Source of the DNA: Mercurialis annua
Taxonomy: Eukaryota > Streptophyta > Magnoliopsida > Malpighiales > Euphorbiaceae
Assembly (NCBI RefSeq): GCF_937616625.2
Contig: NC_065575.1
Coordinates: 26,349,001-26,413,000 of the forward strand
Direction: 5' to 3'
DNA: 64,000 nucleotides
Shown: piece by piece, positions 8,822 to 21,370 of the stretch
Position numbering within the stretch: the stretch's first letter is position 1
Layout: every line of letters begins with the position of its first letter
Notes under the pieces: model-generated
Database searches by the model: none
What the model was told of the DNA's origin: nothing
Seen by the model: only the letters and a program-made list of their open reading frames with translations
Made by a program: the position numbers and the translations under genes

Positions 8822-9080
8822 CTATCCCTATATTGGGAAGGAGGGATATTATCCAAGGTAAAGAATACTCCAGTAGCTTTAGTATATTCACCTGAAGCGG
8901 GTGCATATGTGGTCTGTGGACTGGAGAATTCAAAGCTGTTTGCATCATTGTCATCTTCTGGAGGTTCTTCATAATAAGATTGTTGAGAAGTACTAGGTGG
9001 TGCTGCCATGAATTGTATCTGATCCTCACTATCTGAGTCAGAACTACCCAGACTTTCTGAATGGCTAGATGAAGAGGATT
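8809..9080 (-). pseudogene. Coat-protein-like N-terminal remnant, pararetroviral
   Basis: From 9078 down, the minus strand encodes a Ser/Asp/Glu-rich stretch ('SLGSSDSDSEDQIQF', then 'YYEEPPEDDNDANSFEF') and 'FFTLDNIPPSQYRDR', ending at a stop at 8809. The acidic N-terminal part of a coat region, upstream of the zinc-knuckle frame, fits a caulimovirid polyprotein. Near 8820 the frame switches to that of the long open frame, whose first residues align to the far side of a missing coat core. I infer an internal deletion with frame change. The 5' end is cut at the insertion boundary; the same open frame continues artificially into gypsy sequence up to 9195. Confidence 0.65.
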
Positions 9081-9085
9081 CTAGT
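9081..9085. repeat. Right 5-bp target-site duplication (ctagt)
   Basis: Second copy of the ctagt at 3846-3850. It marks the right edge of the nested insertion; from here gypsy coding sequence resumes. Confidence 0.7.
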
Positions 9086-9332
9086 ATTAAGAAGTGCATA
9101 CCTGCTTGAAAGTGCATCAGCAACCACATTTTCTTTACCTTTCTTGTACTTGATGACATAAGGAAAGGTATCGACAAACTCCATCCATTTAGCATGTCTT
9201 CTATTCAACTTATCTTGCCCTTTTAGATGTTTCAAGGATTGATGATCTGTGTGAATCACGAACTCCTTAGGCCACAAGTAGTGCTGCCATGTCTGAAGTG
9301 CGCGTACCAAGGCAAACAGCTCCTTGTCATAT
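9081..9332 (-). pseudogene. Ty3/gypsy pol fragment, RNase H end
   Basis: The minus strand encodes '[20 protein letters not shown]', '[15 protein letters not shown]', '[20 protein letters not shown]' and '[19 protein letters not shown]'. These are the C-terminal half of RNase H in plant Ty3/gypsy pol, including the late catalytic Asp residues. The text joins logically to the zinc-binding segment at 3850 once the 5230-bp insertion is set aside. The upstream end stops at about 9332, where satellite starts, so reverse transcriptase, protease and gag are absent. The lineage within Ty3/gypsy is not settled from this piece. Confidence 0.9.
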
Positions 9333-10189
9333 GTTGCGTGAAAAGTGCGCTAGATTAGTATGTTGTGTCACAAGTCTCTTTAACGCGTCGTTCTGATTAC
9401 CAAAGCATTCTAGGTTTTATTATGCAAAGTGTGCGTGAAAAGTGACTTTTAGATTAGTATGTCGCTCTCAAGTCTCTTTAACACGTCGGTACGATCACCT
9501 AAGCATGGTTAAGTTATATTACGCAAAGTGTGAGTGAAAAGCGACGCTAGATTAATATGTTGCGTCTTAAGTCTCTATAACGCGTCGTTTCGATTACCAT
9601 GCTTATGTCACGTCACAAGTCTCTCTAACGCGTCCTTTTGATTATCTAAGGATGGATAGGTTATATTATGAAAAGTGACGCTAGATTAGTATGTCGCATC
9701 AAAAACTGTCTGTAACGCGTCGTTCGGATTACCAAGGCATGGTTGGGTTATATTACGCAAAGTGTGCATGAAAACCGAAGTTAAATTAGTATGTCGCGTT
9801 TGAAGTATGTTTAACCCGTCGGTCCAATTACCTAATCATGGTTAGGTTATATTACGCAAAGTGTGCTTCAAAAGTGACGCTAGATTAGTATGTCGCGTCT
9901 CAAGTCTCTATAACGTGTCGTTTCGATTACCATGCTTATATCGCGTAACAAGTCTCTCTAATGCGTCGTTCCGATTACCTAAGCATGGTTAGACTATATT
10001 ATGCAAAGTGTGCGTGAAAGTGACGCTAGATTTGTATGTCACGTCTCAAGTCTCTTTAACGCGCGTTTCGATTAACATGCTTATGTTGTGTCATAATTCT
10101 CTCAAACGCGTCGTTCCGATTACTTGAGAATGGTTAGGTTATATTACGGAAAGCGTGCGTTAAAAGTGACGCTAAATTAGTATGTCTCG

Positions 10190-12071
10190 TCACAAGTCTC
10201 TTTGACGCGTCGTTCTGATTACCTAAGCATGATTAGGTTATATTACCCAAAGTGTGCATGAAAAGTGACGCTATATTTGTATGTCGCGTCTCAAGTCTCT
10301 TTAATGCATCGTTTCGATTTCAATGCTTATATCGCGTCACAAGTCTCTCTAACGCGTCGTTCCGATTACCTAACCATCATGGTTAGGTTTTATTACGCAA
10401 AGTGTGCGTAAAAAATGACGCTAGATTAGTATGGCGCGTCACAAGTATCTTTAACGCGTCGTTCCGATCATCTAAGCATGTTTAGTTTATATTACGAAAA
10501 GTGTGTGTGAAAAGTGACAGTAGATTAGTATGTCGCCTCTCAAGTCTCTTTAATATGTCGGAGTTTATATTACGCAAAATGTGCGTGAAAAGTGATGCTA
10601 GATTAGTATGTCGCATCACAAGTCTCTACAACGCGTCGTTTCGATTGCCTAAGCATGGTTAGGTTATATTACGCAAAGTGTGTGTGAAAAGTGACGCTAG
10701 ATTAAAATGTCGCGTCACAAGTCTCTCTAAAGCGTCGTTCCGATTACCTAAGCATGTTTAGGCTATATTATGCAATGTGTGCGTGAAAAGTGAGGCTAGA
10801 TTAGTATGTTGCGTCTAAACTCTATTTAATGCGTTGTTTCGATTACCATGCTTATGTCGCGTCACAAGTCTCTCTATTGCGTCGTTCCGATTACCTAAGC
10901 ATGGTTAAGTTATATTACGCAAAGTATGCGTGAAAAATAACGCTAGATTACTTTGTCGCATCACAAGTCATTTTAGCACGTCGTTCCGATTACCTAAGCA
11001 TGGTTAGGTTATATTACGAAAAGTGTGCATTAAAAGAGACGCTAGATTAGTATGTCGCGTCACAAGTCTTTGCAACGCGTCGTTTCGATTACCTAAGCAT
11101 GTTTAGGCTATATTATGCAATGTGTGCGTGAAAAGTGACGCTAGATTAGTATGTTGCATCTCAAGTCTATTTAACGCGTCGTTTCGATTACCATGCTTAT
11201 GCCGCGTCACAAGTCTCTCTATTGCGTCGTTCCGATTACCTAAGCATGGTTACGTTATATTATGCAAAGTGTGCGTGAAAAATGACGTTAGATTAGTATG
11301 CCGCGTCTCAACTCTCTTTAACGCGTCGTTTTGATTACCTAAGTTACATTACGCGAACTGTGCGTGAAAAGTGACTCTAGATTAGTATGTCTTGTCACAA
11401 GTATCTCTTTATCGCATCGTTCCAATTATTTAAGCATGGTTAGGTTATATTACTCAAAGTGTGCTTGAAAAGTGACACTAGATTAGTATGTCGCGTCTCA
11501 AGTCTCTATAACGCATCGTTTTGATCGCGTCGCAAGTCTCTCTAAACACGTCGTTCCGATTACCGAAGCATAGTTTGGTTATATTTCGCAAAGTGTGCGT
11601 GAAAAGTGACTCTAAATTACTATGTCGGGTTACAAGTCTCTTTAACGCGTCATTCAGATTACCTAAGCATGCTTAGGTTATATATTACGCAAAGTGTGTG
11701 TGAAAAGTGACGCTAGATTAGTATGTCGCGTCACAAGTCTCTTTAACGCGTCGTTCTGATTACCTAAGCATGGTAAGGTTATATTACGCGAAGTGTGCGT
11801 GAAAAGTGACGCTAGATTACTATGTCGCATCACAAGTCTCTTTTTCGCATCGTTCCGATTACCCATGGTTAGGTAATATTACGAAAAGTGTGCTTGAAAA
11901 GTAACGCTAGATTAATATGTCGCGTCTCAAGTCTCTATAGCGAGTCGTTTTGATTACCATGCTTACATCGCGTCACAAGTCTCTCAAACGCGTCGTGCCG
12001 ATTGCCTTAGCATGGATAGGCTATTTTATACAAAGTGTGCGTGAAAAGTGACGCTAGATTAGTATGTCGCG
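10190..12071 (+). repeat. Segmental duplication A, copy 1
   Basis: About 1.9 kb matched by the next 2.0 kb. Shared oddities include 'gattaggttatattaccc' (10231 and 12115), the truncated unit after 'taatatgtc' (about 10552 and 12434), 'tctattgcgtcg', 'gtttggttatatttcgc' and 'gcatggataggctatttta'. The offset drifts from 1882 to 1869 through small indels, then reaches 2012 near the end. Confidence 0.85.
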
Positions 12072-14090
12072 TCACAAGTCTATTTGACGCGTCGTTCTGA
12101 TTACCTAAGCATGATTAGGTTATATTACCCAAAGTGTGCATGAAAAGTGACGCTATATTTGTATGTCGCGTCTCAAGTCTCTTTAATGCATCGTTTCGAT
12201 TACCGTGCTTATATCGCGTCACAAGTCTCTCTAACGCGTCGTTCCGGTTACCTAACCATCATGGTTAGGTTTTATTACGCAAAGTGTGCGTAAAAAATGA
12301 CGCTAGATTAGTATGGCGCGTCACAAGTATCTTTGACGCGTCGTTCCGATCATCTAAGCATGTTTAGTTTATATTACGAAAAGTGTGCGTGAAAAGTGAC
12401 GGTAGATTAGTATGTCGTCTCTCAAGTCTCTTTAATATGTCAGAGTTTATATTACACAAAATGTGCGTGAAAAGTGATGCTAGATTAGTATGTCGCATCA
12501 CAAGTCTCTACAATGCGTCGTTTCGATTGCCCATGGTTAGGTTATATTACGCAAAGTGTGTGTGAAAAGTGAGGCTAGATTAAAATGTCGCGTCACAAGT
12601 CTCTCTAACGCGTCGTTCCGATTACCTAAGCATGTTTAGGCTATATTATGCAATGTGTGCGTGAAAAGTGAGGCTAGATTAGTATGTTGCGTGTCAAGTC
12701 TATTTAATGCGTTTTTTCGATTACCATGCTTATGTCGCGTCACAAGTCTCTCTATTGCGTCGTTCTGATTACCTAAGTATGGTTAAGTTTACGCAAAGTA
12801 TGCGTGAAAAATGATGCTAGATTACTTTGTCGCATCACAAGTCATTTTAGCACGTCGTTCCGATTACCATGGTTAGGTTATATTACGAAAAGTGTGCATT
12901 AAAAGTGACGCTAGATTAGTATGTCGCGTCACAAGTCTTTACAACGTGTCGTTTCGATTACCTAAGCATGTTTAGGCTATATTATGCAATGTGTGCGTGC
13001 AAAGTGACGCTAGATTAGTATGTTGCATCTCAAGTCTATTTAACGCGTCGTTTCGATTACCATGCTTATGTCGCGTCACAAGTCTCTCTATTGCATCGTT
13101 CCGATTACCTAAGCATGGTTACGTTATATTATGCAAAGTGTGCGTGAAAAATGACGCTAGATTAGTATGCCGTGTCTCAACTCTCTTTAACGCGTCGTTT
13201 TGATTACCTAAGTTACATTACGCGAACTGTGCGTGAAAAGTGACTCTAGATTAGTATGTCGTGTCACAAGTATCTCTTTATCGCATCGTTCCAATTATCT
13301 AAGCATGGTTAGGTTATATTACTCAAAGTGTGCTTGAAAAGTGACGCTAGATTAGTATGTCGCGTCTCAAGTCTCTATAACGCATCGTTTCGATCGCGTA
13401 CCAAGTCTCTCTAACGCGTCGTTCCGATTACCGAAGCATAGTTTGGTTATATTTCGCAAAGTGTGCGTGAACAGTGACTCTAAATTACTATGTCGGGTTA
13501 CAAGTCTCTTTAACGCGTCATTCCGATTACCTAAGCATGCTTAGGTTATATATTACGCAAAGTGTGTGTGAAAAGTGACGCAAGATTAGTATGTCGCGTC
13601 ACAAGTCTCTTTAACGCGTCGTTCTGATTACCTAAGCTTGGTAAAAATTTTATTATACAGAGTGTGCGGGAAAAGTGATTGTAGGTATGTCGGGTCTCAA
13701 GTCTCTTTAATGCTTCATTTCAATTATTATGCTTACGTCGTGACACAAATCTCTCTAACGCGTCGTTCTGATTACATAAGCATGGTTAGGTTATATTACG
13801 GAAAGTGTGCGTTAAAAGTGACGCTAGATTACTATGTCGCATCACAAGTCTCTTTTTTGCATCATTCCGATTACCCATGGTTAGGTTATATTACGAAAAG
13901 TGTGCTTGAAAAGTAACGCTAGATTAATATGTCGCGTCTCAAGTCTCTATAGCGCGTCGTTTCGATTACCATGCTTACATCGCGTCACAAGTCTCTCAAA
14001 CGCGTCTGCCGATTGCCTTAGCATGGATAGGCTATTTTATGCAAAGTGTCCGTGAAAAGTGACGCTAGATTAGTATGTCGCGTCGCAAGT
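12072..14090 (+). repeat. Segmental duplication A, copy 2
   Basis: Tandem partner of 10190-12071. It carries an extra stretch of about 143 bp at roughly 13640-13790, close to one 147-bp composite unit. This accounts for the offset change from 1869 to 2012. After about 14090 the copies diverge. Confidence 0.85.
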
Positions 14091-14389
14091 CTCTTTAACG
14101 CGTCGTTTCGTTTACCATCTTTACGTCATGTCACAATTCTCTATAAAGCGTTGTTCTGATTACCTGAGAATGGTTAAGTGATATTACGCAAAGTGTGCGT
14201 TAAAAGTGACGCTAGATTAGTATGTCCCATCAAGAGTCTCTTTTATGTGTCGTTCCGATTACCTAAGCATGGTTAGGTTATATTTCGCAAAGTGTGCGTG
14301 AAAAGTGACGATAGATATGTCGCGTCTCAAGTCTCATTAATGCATCGCTCCCATTACCATGCTTAGGTCGCGTCACAAGTCTCTCTAAC

Positions 14390-16823
14390 GCGTCGTTTCG
14401 ATTACCTAACATAGTTTGGTTATATTAGAAAAAGTGTGTGTTAAAAGTGACGCTAGATTACGATGTCGCATCAAAAGTCTTGTTAACGCGTTGTTCTAAT
14501 TACCTAAGCATGGTTAGGTTATATTACGCAAAGTGGGCGTGAAAAGTGACGCAAGATTAGTATGTCGCGTCTCAAGTGTCTGCAATGCGTCGTTTTGATT
14601 ACCATGCTTATGACGCGTCACAAGTCTCTCTAACGCGTCGTTCCGATTACCTAAGCATGGTTAGGTTATATTACGGAAAATGTGCGTCAAAGTGACGCTA
14701 CATTAATATGTCGCATCAGAAGTTTCTTTAACGCGTTGTTCTGATTACCTAAGCATGGTTAGGCTATAATATGCAATGTGTGTGTTAAAAGTAACTCTAG
14801 ATTGTCGCGTCTCAAGTCTCTTTAACGCGTCGTTCCGATTACCTATGCATGGTTAGATTATATTACGCAAAGTGTGCGTGACAAGGGACGCTAGATTAAT
14901 ATGTCGCGTCTCAAGTCTCTTTAATGCGTCGTTTTGCTTACCATGCTTATGTCGCGTCACAAGTCTCTCTAACGCGTCGTTTTGATAGCCTCAAAAGTGT
15001 CTCTAACTCGTCGTTCTGATTAACGAAGCATGGTTAGGTTATATTACGCAAAGGGTGTATCCGATTACCTAAGCATGGTTAGGTTATATTACGCAAAGTG
15101 TGTGTGAAAAGTGACGCTAGATTAGTATGTCGCATCAAAAGTCTCTTTAACGCGTCGTTTTGATTACCAAGCTTATGTCGCGTCACAAGTCTCTCTAACG
15201 CGTCGTTTTGATTACCTAAGCATGGTTAGGATATATTAAGGAAAGTGTGCGTTAAAAGTGACACTAGATTTATTATGTCGCATCACAAGTCTCTTTTACG
15301 CGTCGTTTTGATTACGTAAGTATGGTTAGGTTATCTTACGCAAAGTGTGCTTGAAAAGTGACGTTAGATTAGTATGTCGCGTCTCAAGTCTCTATAATGC
15401 GTTGTTTCGATTATAATGTTTATGTCGCGTCACAAGTCTCTCTAACGCGTCGTTCCGATTACCTAAGCATGGTTAGGCTATACTATGCAATGTGTGCGTG
15501 AAAAGTGACGCTAGATAAGTATGTCGCGTGTCAAGTCTCTTTAACGCGTCGTTTTCGATTACCACGCTTATTGTCAGGTCACAATTCTCTCTAACGCGTT
15601 GTTCCGATTACCTAAGAATGGTTAGGTTATATTGCGTAAAGTGTGCGTTAAAAGTGACACTAGATTAGTATGTGCCGTCACAAGTCTCTTTAACGCGTCG
15701 ATCCTATTACCTAAGAATGGTTAGGTTAAATTACGCAAAGTGTGCGTGAAAAGTGACGCTCAATTTGTATGTCGCGTCACAAGTCTCTCAAACGCGTTGT
15801 TCCAATTACCTAGGCATTGTTAGTTTATACTACGCAGAGTGTGCGTGAAAAATGAAGTAGATTAGTATGTCGCGTCACCAGTCTTTTTAACACTTCGTTC
15901 CGATTACCAAAGCATGGTTAGGTTATATTACGCAAAGTGTGCGTGAAAAGTGACGCTAGATTAGTATATAGCGTCTTAAATATCTTTAACGTGTCAGTCC
16001 GATTATCTAAGCATGGTTAGGTTATATTACGCAAAGTGTGCGGGAAATGTGACGATAGATTAATGTCGCGTCTCAAGTCTCTTTAATTCGTGTGGATTAC
16101 CATGCTTATGCGCGTCAAGAATCTCTCTAATGCGTCGTTCGGTGTACCTATGCATGGTTAGGTTATATTACGGAAAGTGTGCGTTAAAAGTGACGCTAGA
16201 TTAATATGTCGCATCACAAGTCTTTTTAACACGTCGTTCCGATTACCTAAGCATGGTTACGTTATATTACGCAAAGTGTGAGTGAAAAGTGACACTAGAT
16301 TAGTATGTCAGGTCACAAGTCTCTGCAACGCGTCGTTCCGATTGCCTAAGCATGGTTAGGTTATATTACGCAAAGTGTGTGTGAAAAGTGACGCTAGATT
16401 AGTATAACTCGTCACAAATCTCTCTAACGCGTCATTCTGATTACATAAGCATGTTTAGGATATATTATGCAATGTGTCCGTGAAAAGTGACGCTGGATTA
16501 GTATGTTGCGTCTCAAGTCTATTTAACGTGTCGTTTCGATTACCATGCTTATGTCGCGTCACAAGTCTCTCTATTGCATCGTTACGATTACCTAAGCATG
16601 GTTAGGTTATATCACGCAAAGTGTGCGTGAAAAATGACGCTAGATTAGTATGTCGCGTCTCAACTCTTTAACGCGTCGTTTGGATACCATGATTATGCGC
16701 GTCACAAATCTCTCTAATGCGTCGTTCCGATTACCAAAGCATGGTTAGGTTATAATACGGAAAGTGTGCGTTAAAAGTGATGCTACATTAATATGTCGCA
16801 TCACAAGTCTCTCTGACGCGTCG
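14390..16823 (+). repeat. Higher-order repeat unit of about 2.4 kb, copy 1
   Basis: Begins at a unit carrying 'gattacgatgtcgcatc' and contains in order: 'caagtgtctgcaa', a short unit ending in 'ggtgtatccg', 'aggctata..tatgcaatg', 'cacaattctctctaacgcg', 'ctcaatttgtatg', 'caccagtc', 'gtgtcagtccg', 'caagtctctgcaacg' and 'tctattgc'. The same order recurs in the following 3.2 kb, and partly near 24-29 kb and 38-43 kb. Confidence 0.75.
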
Positions 16824-19800
16824 TTTCGATTACCTAACATGGTTAGGTTATGTTACAAAAAGTGTGTGTTAAAAGTGACGCTAGATTACGATGTCTCATC
16901 AAAAGTCTCTTTAACGCGTTGTTCCGATTACCTAAGCATGGTTAGGTTATATTAGACAAAGTGTGCGTGAAAAGTGACGCTAGATTAGTACGTCGCATCT
17001 CAAGTGTCTGCAACGCGTCGTTTTGATTACCATGATTATGTCGCATCACAAGTATCTCTAACGCGTCGTTCCGATCACCTAAGCATGGTTAGGCTATATT
17101 ACGGAAAGTGTGCGTTAAAAGTGACACTACATTAATATGTCGCATCACAAGTCTCTTTAACACGTCGTTCTGATTACCTAAGCATGGTTAGGTTATATTA
17201 CGCAAACTGTGCGTGAAAAATAACTCTAGATTAGTATGTTGCGTCTCAAGTCTCTTTAACGCGTCGTTCCGATTACCTAAGCATGGTTAGGTTATATTAC
17301 GCAAAGTGTGCGTGACAAGTGACGCTAGATTAATATGTCGCGTCTCAAGTCTCTTTAATGCGTCGTTTCAAGTCTCTCTAACGCGTCGTTTCGATAGCCT
17401 CACAAGTGTATCTAACGCGTCGTTCCGATTACCGAAGCATGGTTATTTTATATTACGCAGAGGGTGCATCCGATTACCTAAGCATTGTTAGGTTATATTA
17501 CGCAAAGTGTGTGTGAAAAGTGACGCTAGATTAGTATATCGCGTCAAAAGTCTCTTTAACGCGTCATTCCGATTACCTAAGCATGGTAAGGTTATATTAC
17601 GCAAAGTGTGCGTGAAAAGTGATGCTAGATTATAATGTCGCGTCTCAAGTCTCCTTAATGCTACGTTTCGATTACCATGCTTATGTCGCGTCACAAGTCT
17701 CTCTAACGCGTCATTCCGATTACTTAATGCGGTTAGTTTATATTATGAAAAGGATGCGTTAAAAGTGACGCTACATTAATATGTCACATCACAAGTCTCT
17801 TTAACGCGTCGTTCGTTATATTACGCAAATTGTGAGTGAAAAGCAACGCTAGATTAGTATGTCGCGTCTTAAGTTTCTTTAACGCGTCGTTCGGATTACC
17901 TAAGCATGGTTAAGTTATATTATGCTAAGTGTGCGTGAAAAGTGAAGCTAGAATAGTATGTTAACTCACAAGTCTCTTTAGCGCGTCGTTCTGATTACCT
18001 AATCATGGTTAGGTTATTTTACGCTAAGTGTGGGTGAAAAGTGACGCTAGATTAATATGTCGCGTCTCAAGTGTCTTTAATGCGTCGTTTCGATTACCAA
18101 GCTTATGTCGCGTCACAAGTCTCTCTAACGCGTCGTTTCCATTACCTAAGCATGGTTAGGTTATATTAAGGAAAGTGTGCGTTAATAGTGACGCTAGATT
18201 ATTATGTCGCATCACAAGTCTCTTTTACGCTTCGTTTTGATTACCTAAGTATGGTTAGGTTATCTTACGCAAAGTGTGCTTGAAAAGTGACGTTAGATTA
18301 ATATGTCGCGTCTCAAGTCTCTATAATGCGTCGTTTCGATTATCATGTTTATGTCGCGTCACAAGTCTCTCTAACGCGTCGTCCTGATTACCTAAGCATG
18401 GTTTGGTTATATTACGCAAAGTGTGTTTAAAAGTGACGCTAGATTAAACGCCGCGTCACAAGTTTCATTAACGCGTCGTTCCGATTACCTAAGCGTGGTT
18501 AGGTTATATTACGCAAAGTGTGCATGAAAAGTAACGCTAGATTAGTATGTCACGTCTTAAGTCTCTCTAACGCGTCATTCTGATAACCTAAGCATGGTTA
18601 GGTTATGTTAAGGAAAGTGTGCATTAGAAGTGACGCTAGATTCCTATGCCGCATCACAAGTCTCTTTTACGCGTCGTTCCTATTACCTAAGTATGGTTAG
18701 GTTATATAACGCAAAGTGTGCTTGAAAAGAGATGTTAGATTAGTATGTCGCGTCTCAGGTCTCTACAATGCGTCGTTCCGATTACCATATTTTGGTTAGG
18801 CTATATTATGCAATGTGTGCGTGAAAAGTGATGCTAGATTAGTATGTCGCGTCTCAAGTCTCTTTATCGCGTCGTTTCGATTACCATGCTTATGTCGGGT
18901 CACAATTCTCTCTAACGCGTCATTCCGATTACCTAAGAATGGTTAGGTTATATTACGCAAAATGTGCGTTGAAAGTGACGCTAGATTAGTATGTCCCGTC
19001 ACAAGTCTCTTTAACGCGTCGATTCGATTACCTAATCATGGTTAGGTTATATTACGCAAAGTGTGCATGAAAAGTGACGCTCGATTTGTATGTCGCTTCT
19101 CAAGTCACTTTAATGCATCGTTTTTTATTACCATGCTTATGTCGCGTCACAAGTCTCTTAAACGCGTTGTTCCGGTTACCTAGGCATGGTTTGATTATAT
19201 TACGCAAAGTGTGCGTGAAAAGTGAAGCTAGATTAGTACGTCGTGTCACCGGTCTCTTTAACACGTCGTTCCGATTACTTAATCATGTTTAGTATATCGC
19301 GTCTCGAGTCTCTTTAACGTGTCAGTCCGATTACCTAAGCATGGTTAGGTTATATTACACAAAGTGTGCGTGAAAAGTGACGCTAGATTAATATGTTGCG
19401 TCTAAAGTCTCTTTAATGCGTCGTTTTGATTACCATGCTTTTGCGCGTCACAAATATCTCTAACGGGTCGTTCTGATTACCTAAGCATGGTTAGGTTATA
19501 TTACGGAAAGTGTGCGTTAAAAGTTACGCTAGATTACTATGTCGCATAACAAGTCCTTTAACACGTCGTTCCGGTTACCTGAGCTTGGTTAGGTTATATT
19601 ACGCATAGTGTGCGTGAAAAGTGACGCTAGATTAGTATGTCTGGTCACAAGTCTCTGCAACGCGTCGTTCCGATTGCCTAAGCATGGTTAGGTTATATTA
19701 CGCAAAGTGTGTGTGAAAAGTGACGCTAGATTAGTATATCGCGTCAAAAGTCTCTCTAACGCGTCGTTCCGATTACCTAAGCATGTTTAGTCTATATTAT

Positions 19801-20090
19801 GCAATGTGTGCGTGAAAAGTGATGCTAGATATGTTGCGTCTAAAGTCTATTTAACGCGTCGTTTTGATTGCCATGCTAATGTCGCGTCACAAGTCTCTCT
19901 ATAGCGTCGTTCCGATTACCTAAGCATGGTTAGGTTATATTACGCAAAGTGTGCGCGAAAAATGACGCTAGATTAGTATGTCGCGTATCAACTCTCTTTA
20001 GCGCGTCGTTTTGATTAACTAAGCATGGTTAGGTTATATTACGCAAACCGTGCATGAAAAGTGATGCTAGATTAGTATGTCATCACTAGA
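16824..20090 (+). repeat. Higher-order repeat unit, copy 2 (expanded)
   Basis: Repeats the marker order of 14390-16823 with extra units. For example, 'gattacgatgtctcatc' is at 16888, 'caagtgtctgcaa' at 17001, 'ggtgcatccg' near 17464, 'cacaattctctctaacgcg' at 18901, 'ctcgatttgtatg' at 19080 and 'gtgtcagtccg' at 19319. Confidence 0.72.
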
Positions 20091-20399
20091 TTAGTATGCC
20101 GCGTCTCAAGTCTCTATAAAGCGTCGTTTCGATAGCATCACAAGTCTCTCTAACGCTTTGTTCCGATTACAGAAAGCATGGTTAGGTTATATTACGCAAA
20201 GTGTGCAAGAAAAGTTACTCTAAATTAGTATTTTGACGGTTACAAGTCTTATTAACGAGTCGTTCCGATTACCTAAGCATGGTTAGGTTATATTAAGCAA
20301 AGTTTGCGTGAAAAGTGACGCTAGATTAGTATGTCGCTTCTCGAGTCTCTTTAACGCGACGTTCTGATTACATAAGTATGGTAAGGTTATATTACGCAA

Positions 20400-21370
20400 A
20401 GTGTGCGTGAAAAGTGACGCTCAATTTGTATGTCGCGTCTCAAATCTCTTTAATGCATCGTTTTATGTCGCGTCACAAATCTCTCAAACGCGTTGTTCCA
20501 ATTACCTATGCATGGTTAGGTTATATTACGCAAAGTGTGCGTGCAAAGTAACGCTAGATTAGTATGTAGCGTCTCAAGTCTCTTTAGCACGGCGTTCGGA
20601 TTACCTAACCATGCTTAGGTTATATTACACAAAGTGTGCGTGAAAAGTGACGCTAGATTAATATGTCGCGTCTCAAGTCTCTTTAATGCGTCGTTTTGAT
20701 TACCATGCTTATGCGCGTCACAAATATCTCTAATGCGTCGTTCTGATTACCTAAGCATGGTTAGGTTATATTACGGAAAGTGTGCGTTAAAAGTTACGCT
20801 AGATTACTATGTCGTATCACAAGTCCTTTAACACGTCGTTCCGTTACCTAAGCTTGGTTAGGTTATATATTACGCAAAGTGTGCGTGAAAAGTGACGCCA
20901 GATTAGTATGCCTAGTCACAAGTCTCTGCAACGTGTCGTGTCGATTGCCTAAGCATGGTTATGTTATACTACGCAAAGTATGTGTGAAAAGTGATGCTAG
21001 ATTAGTATATCGCGTCACAAGTCTCTCTAACGCGTCGTTCTGATTACCTAAGCATGTTTAGGCTATATTATGCAATGTGTGCGTGAAAAGTGACGCTAGA
21101 TTAGTATGTTGCGTTTAAAGTCTATATAACATGTCGTTTCAATTACCATGCTTATGTCGCGACACAAGTCTCTCTATTGCGTCGTTCCGACTACCTAAGC
21201 ATGGTTTGGTTATATTACGCAAAGTGTGCGTGAAAAATGACGCTAGATTAGTATGTCGCGTATCAACTCTCTTCAAAACGTCGTTTTAATTACCTAAGCA
21301 TGGTTAGGTTATATTACGCAAAGTGTGCGTGAAATATGACGCTAGATTAGTATGTCGCGTCTCAAGTCTC
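20400..21370 (+). repeat. Partial third copy of higher-order unit
   Basis: Matches about 19070-20060 at an offset near 1270-1300. Shared features include 'gcgcgtcacaaatatctc' (19443 and 20713), 'agcttggttaggttata' and the 'gtttag..ctatattatgcaatg' unit. Confidence 0.7.

Larger units (their letters stand above)
3851..9080 (-). mobile_element. Nested caulimovirid-like endogenous pararetrovirus copy, defective
   Basis: A 5230-bp insertion splits the gypsy pol fragment. On the minus strand the order is: acidic coat-protein-like remnant, zinc knuckle, aspartic protease, reverse transcriptase, RNase H, unknown tail, stop, TATA box, AATAAA, tRNA-Met-type primer-binding site, then a second copy of the tail-coding region. 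There is no integrase after RNase H, the reverse transcriptase motifs resemble Caulimoviridae, and promoter plus primer site lie downstream of pol. All this fits a linearised circular pararetrovirus genome better than an LTR retrotransposon. The termini lack TG/CA and there are no terminal repeats. The movement-protein region and most of the coat core are missing. The genus is uncertain (petuvirus- or florendovirus-like are candidates). Flanks carry a 5-bp repeat. Confidence 0.8.

Noticed and set aside
3383..9332. The whole island as one retrotransposon
   Set aside because: The outer parts are Ty3/gypsy RNase H and integrase-side sequence, while the centre has its own complete protease-RT-RNase H of caulimovirid type and is bounded by a 5-bp repeat, so two nested elements are needed.
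9333..10500. Continuation of the inverted repeat past the retroelement island
   Set aside because: Unit order (99, 99, 99, 48) is weakly similar to the reverse complement of 60500-60915, but the diagnostic variants do not match, so I do not claim homology.
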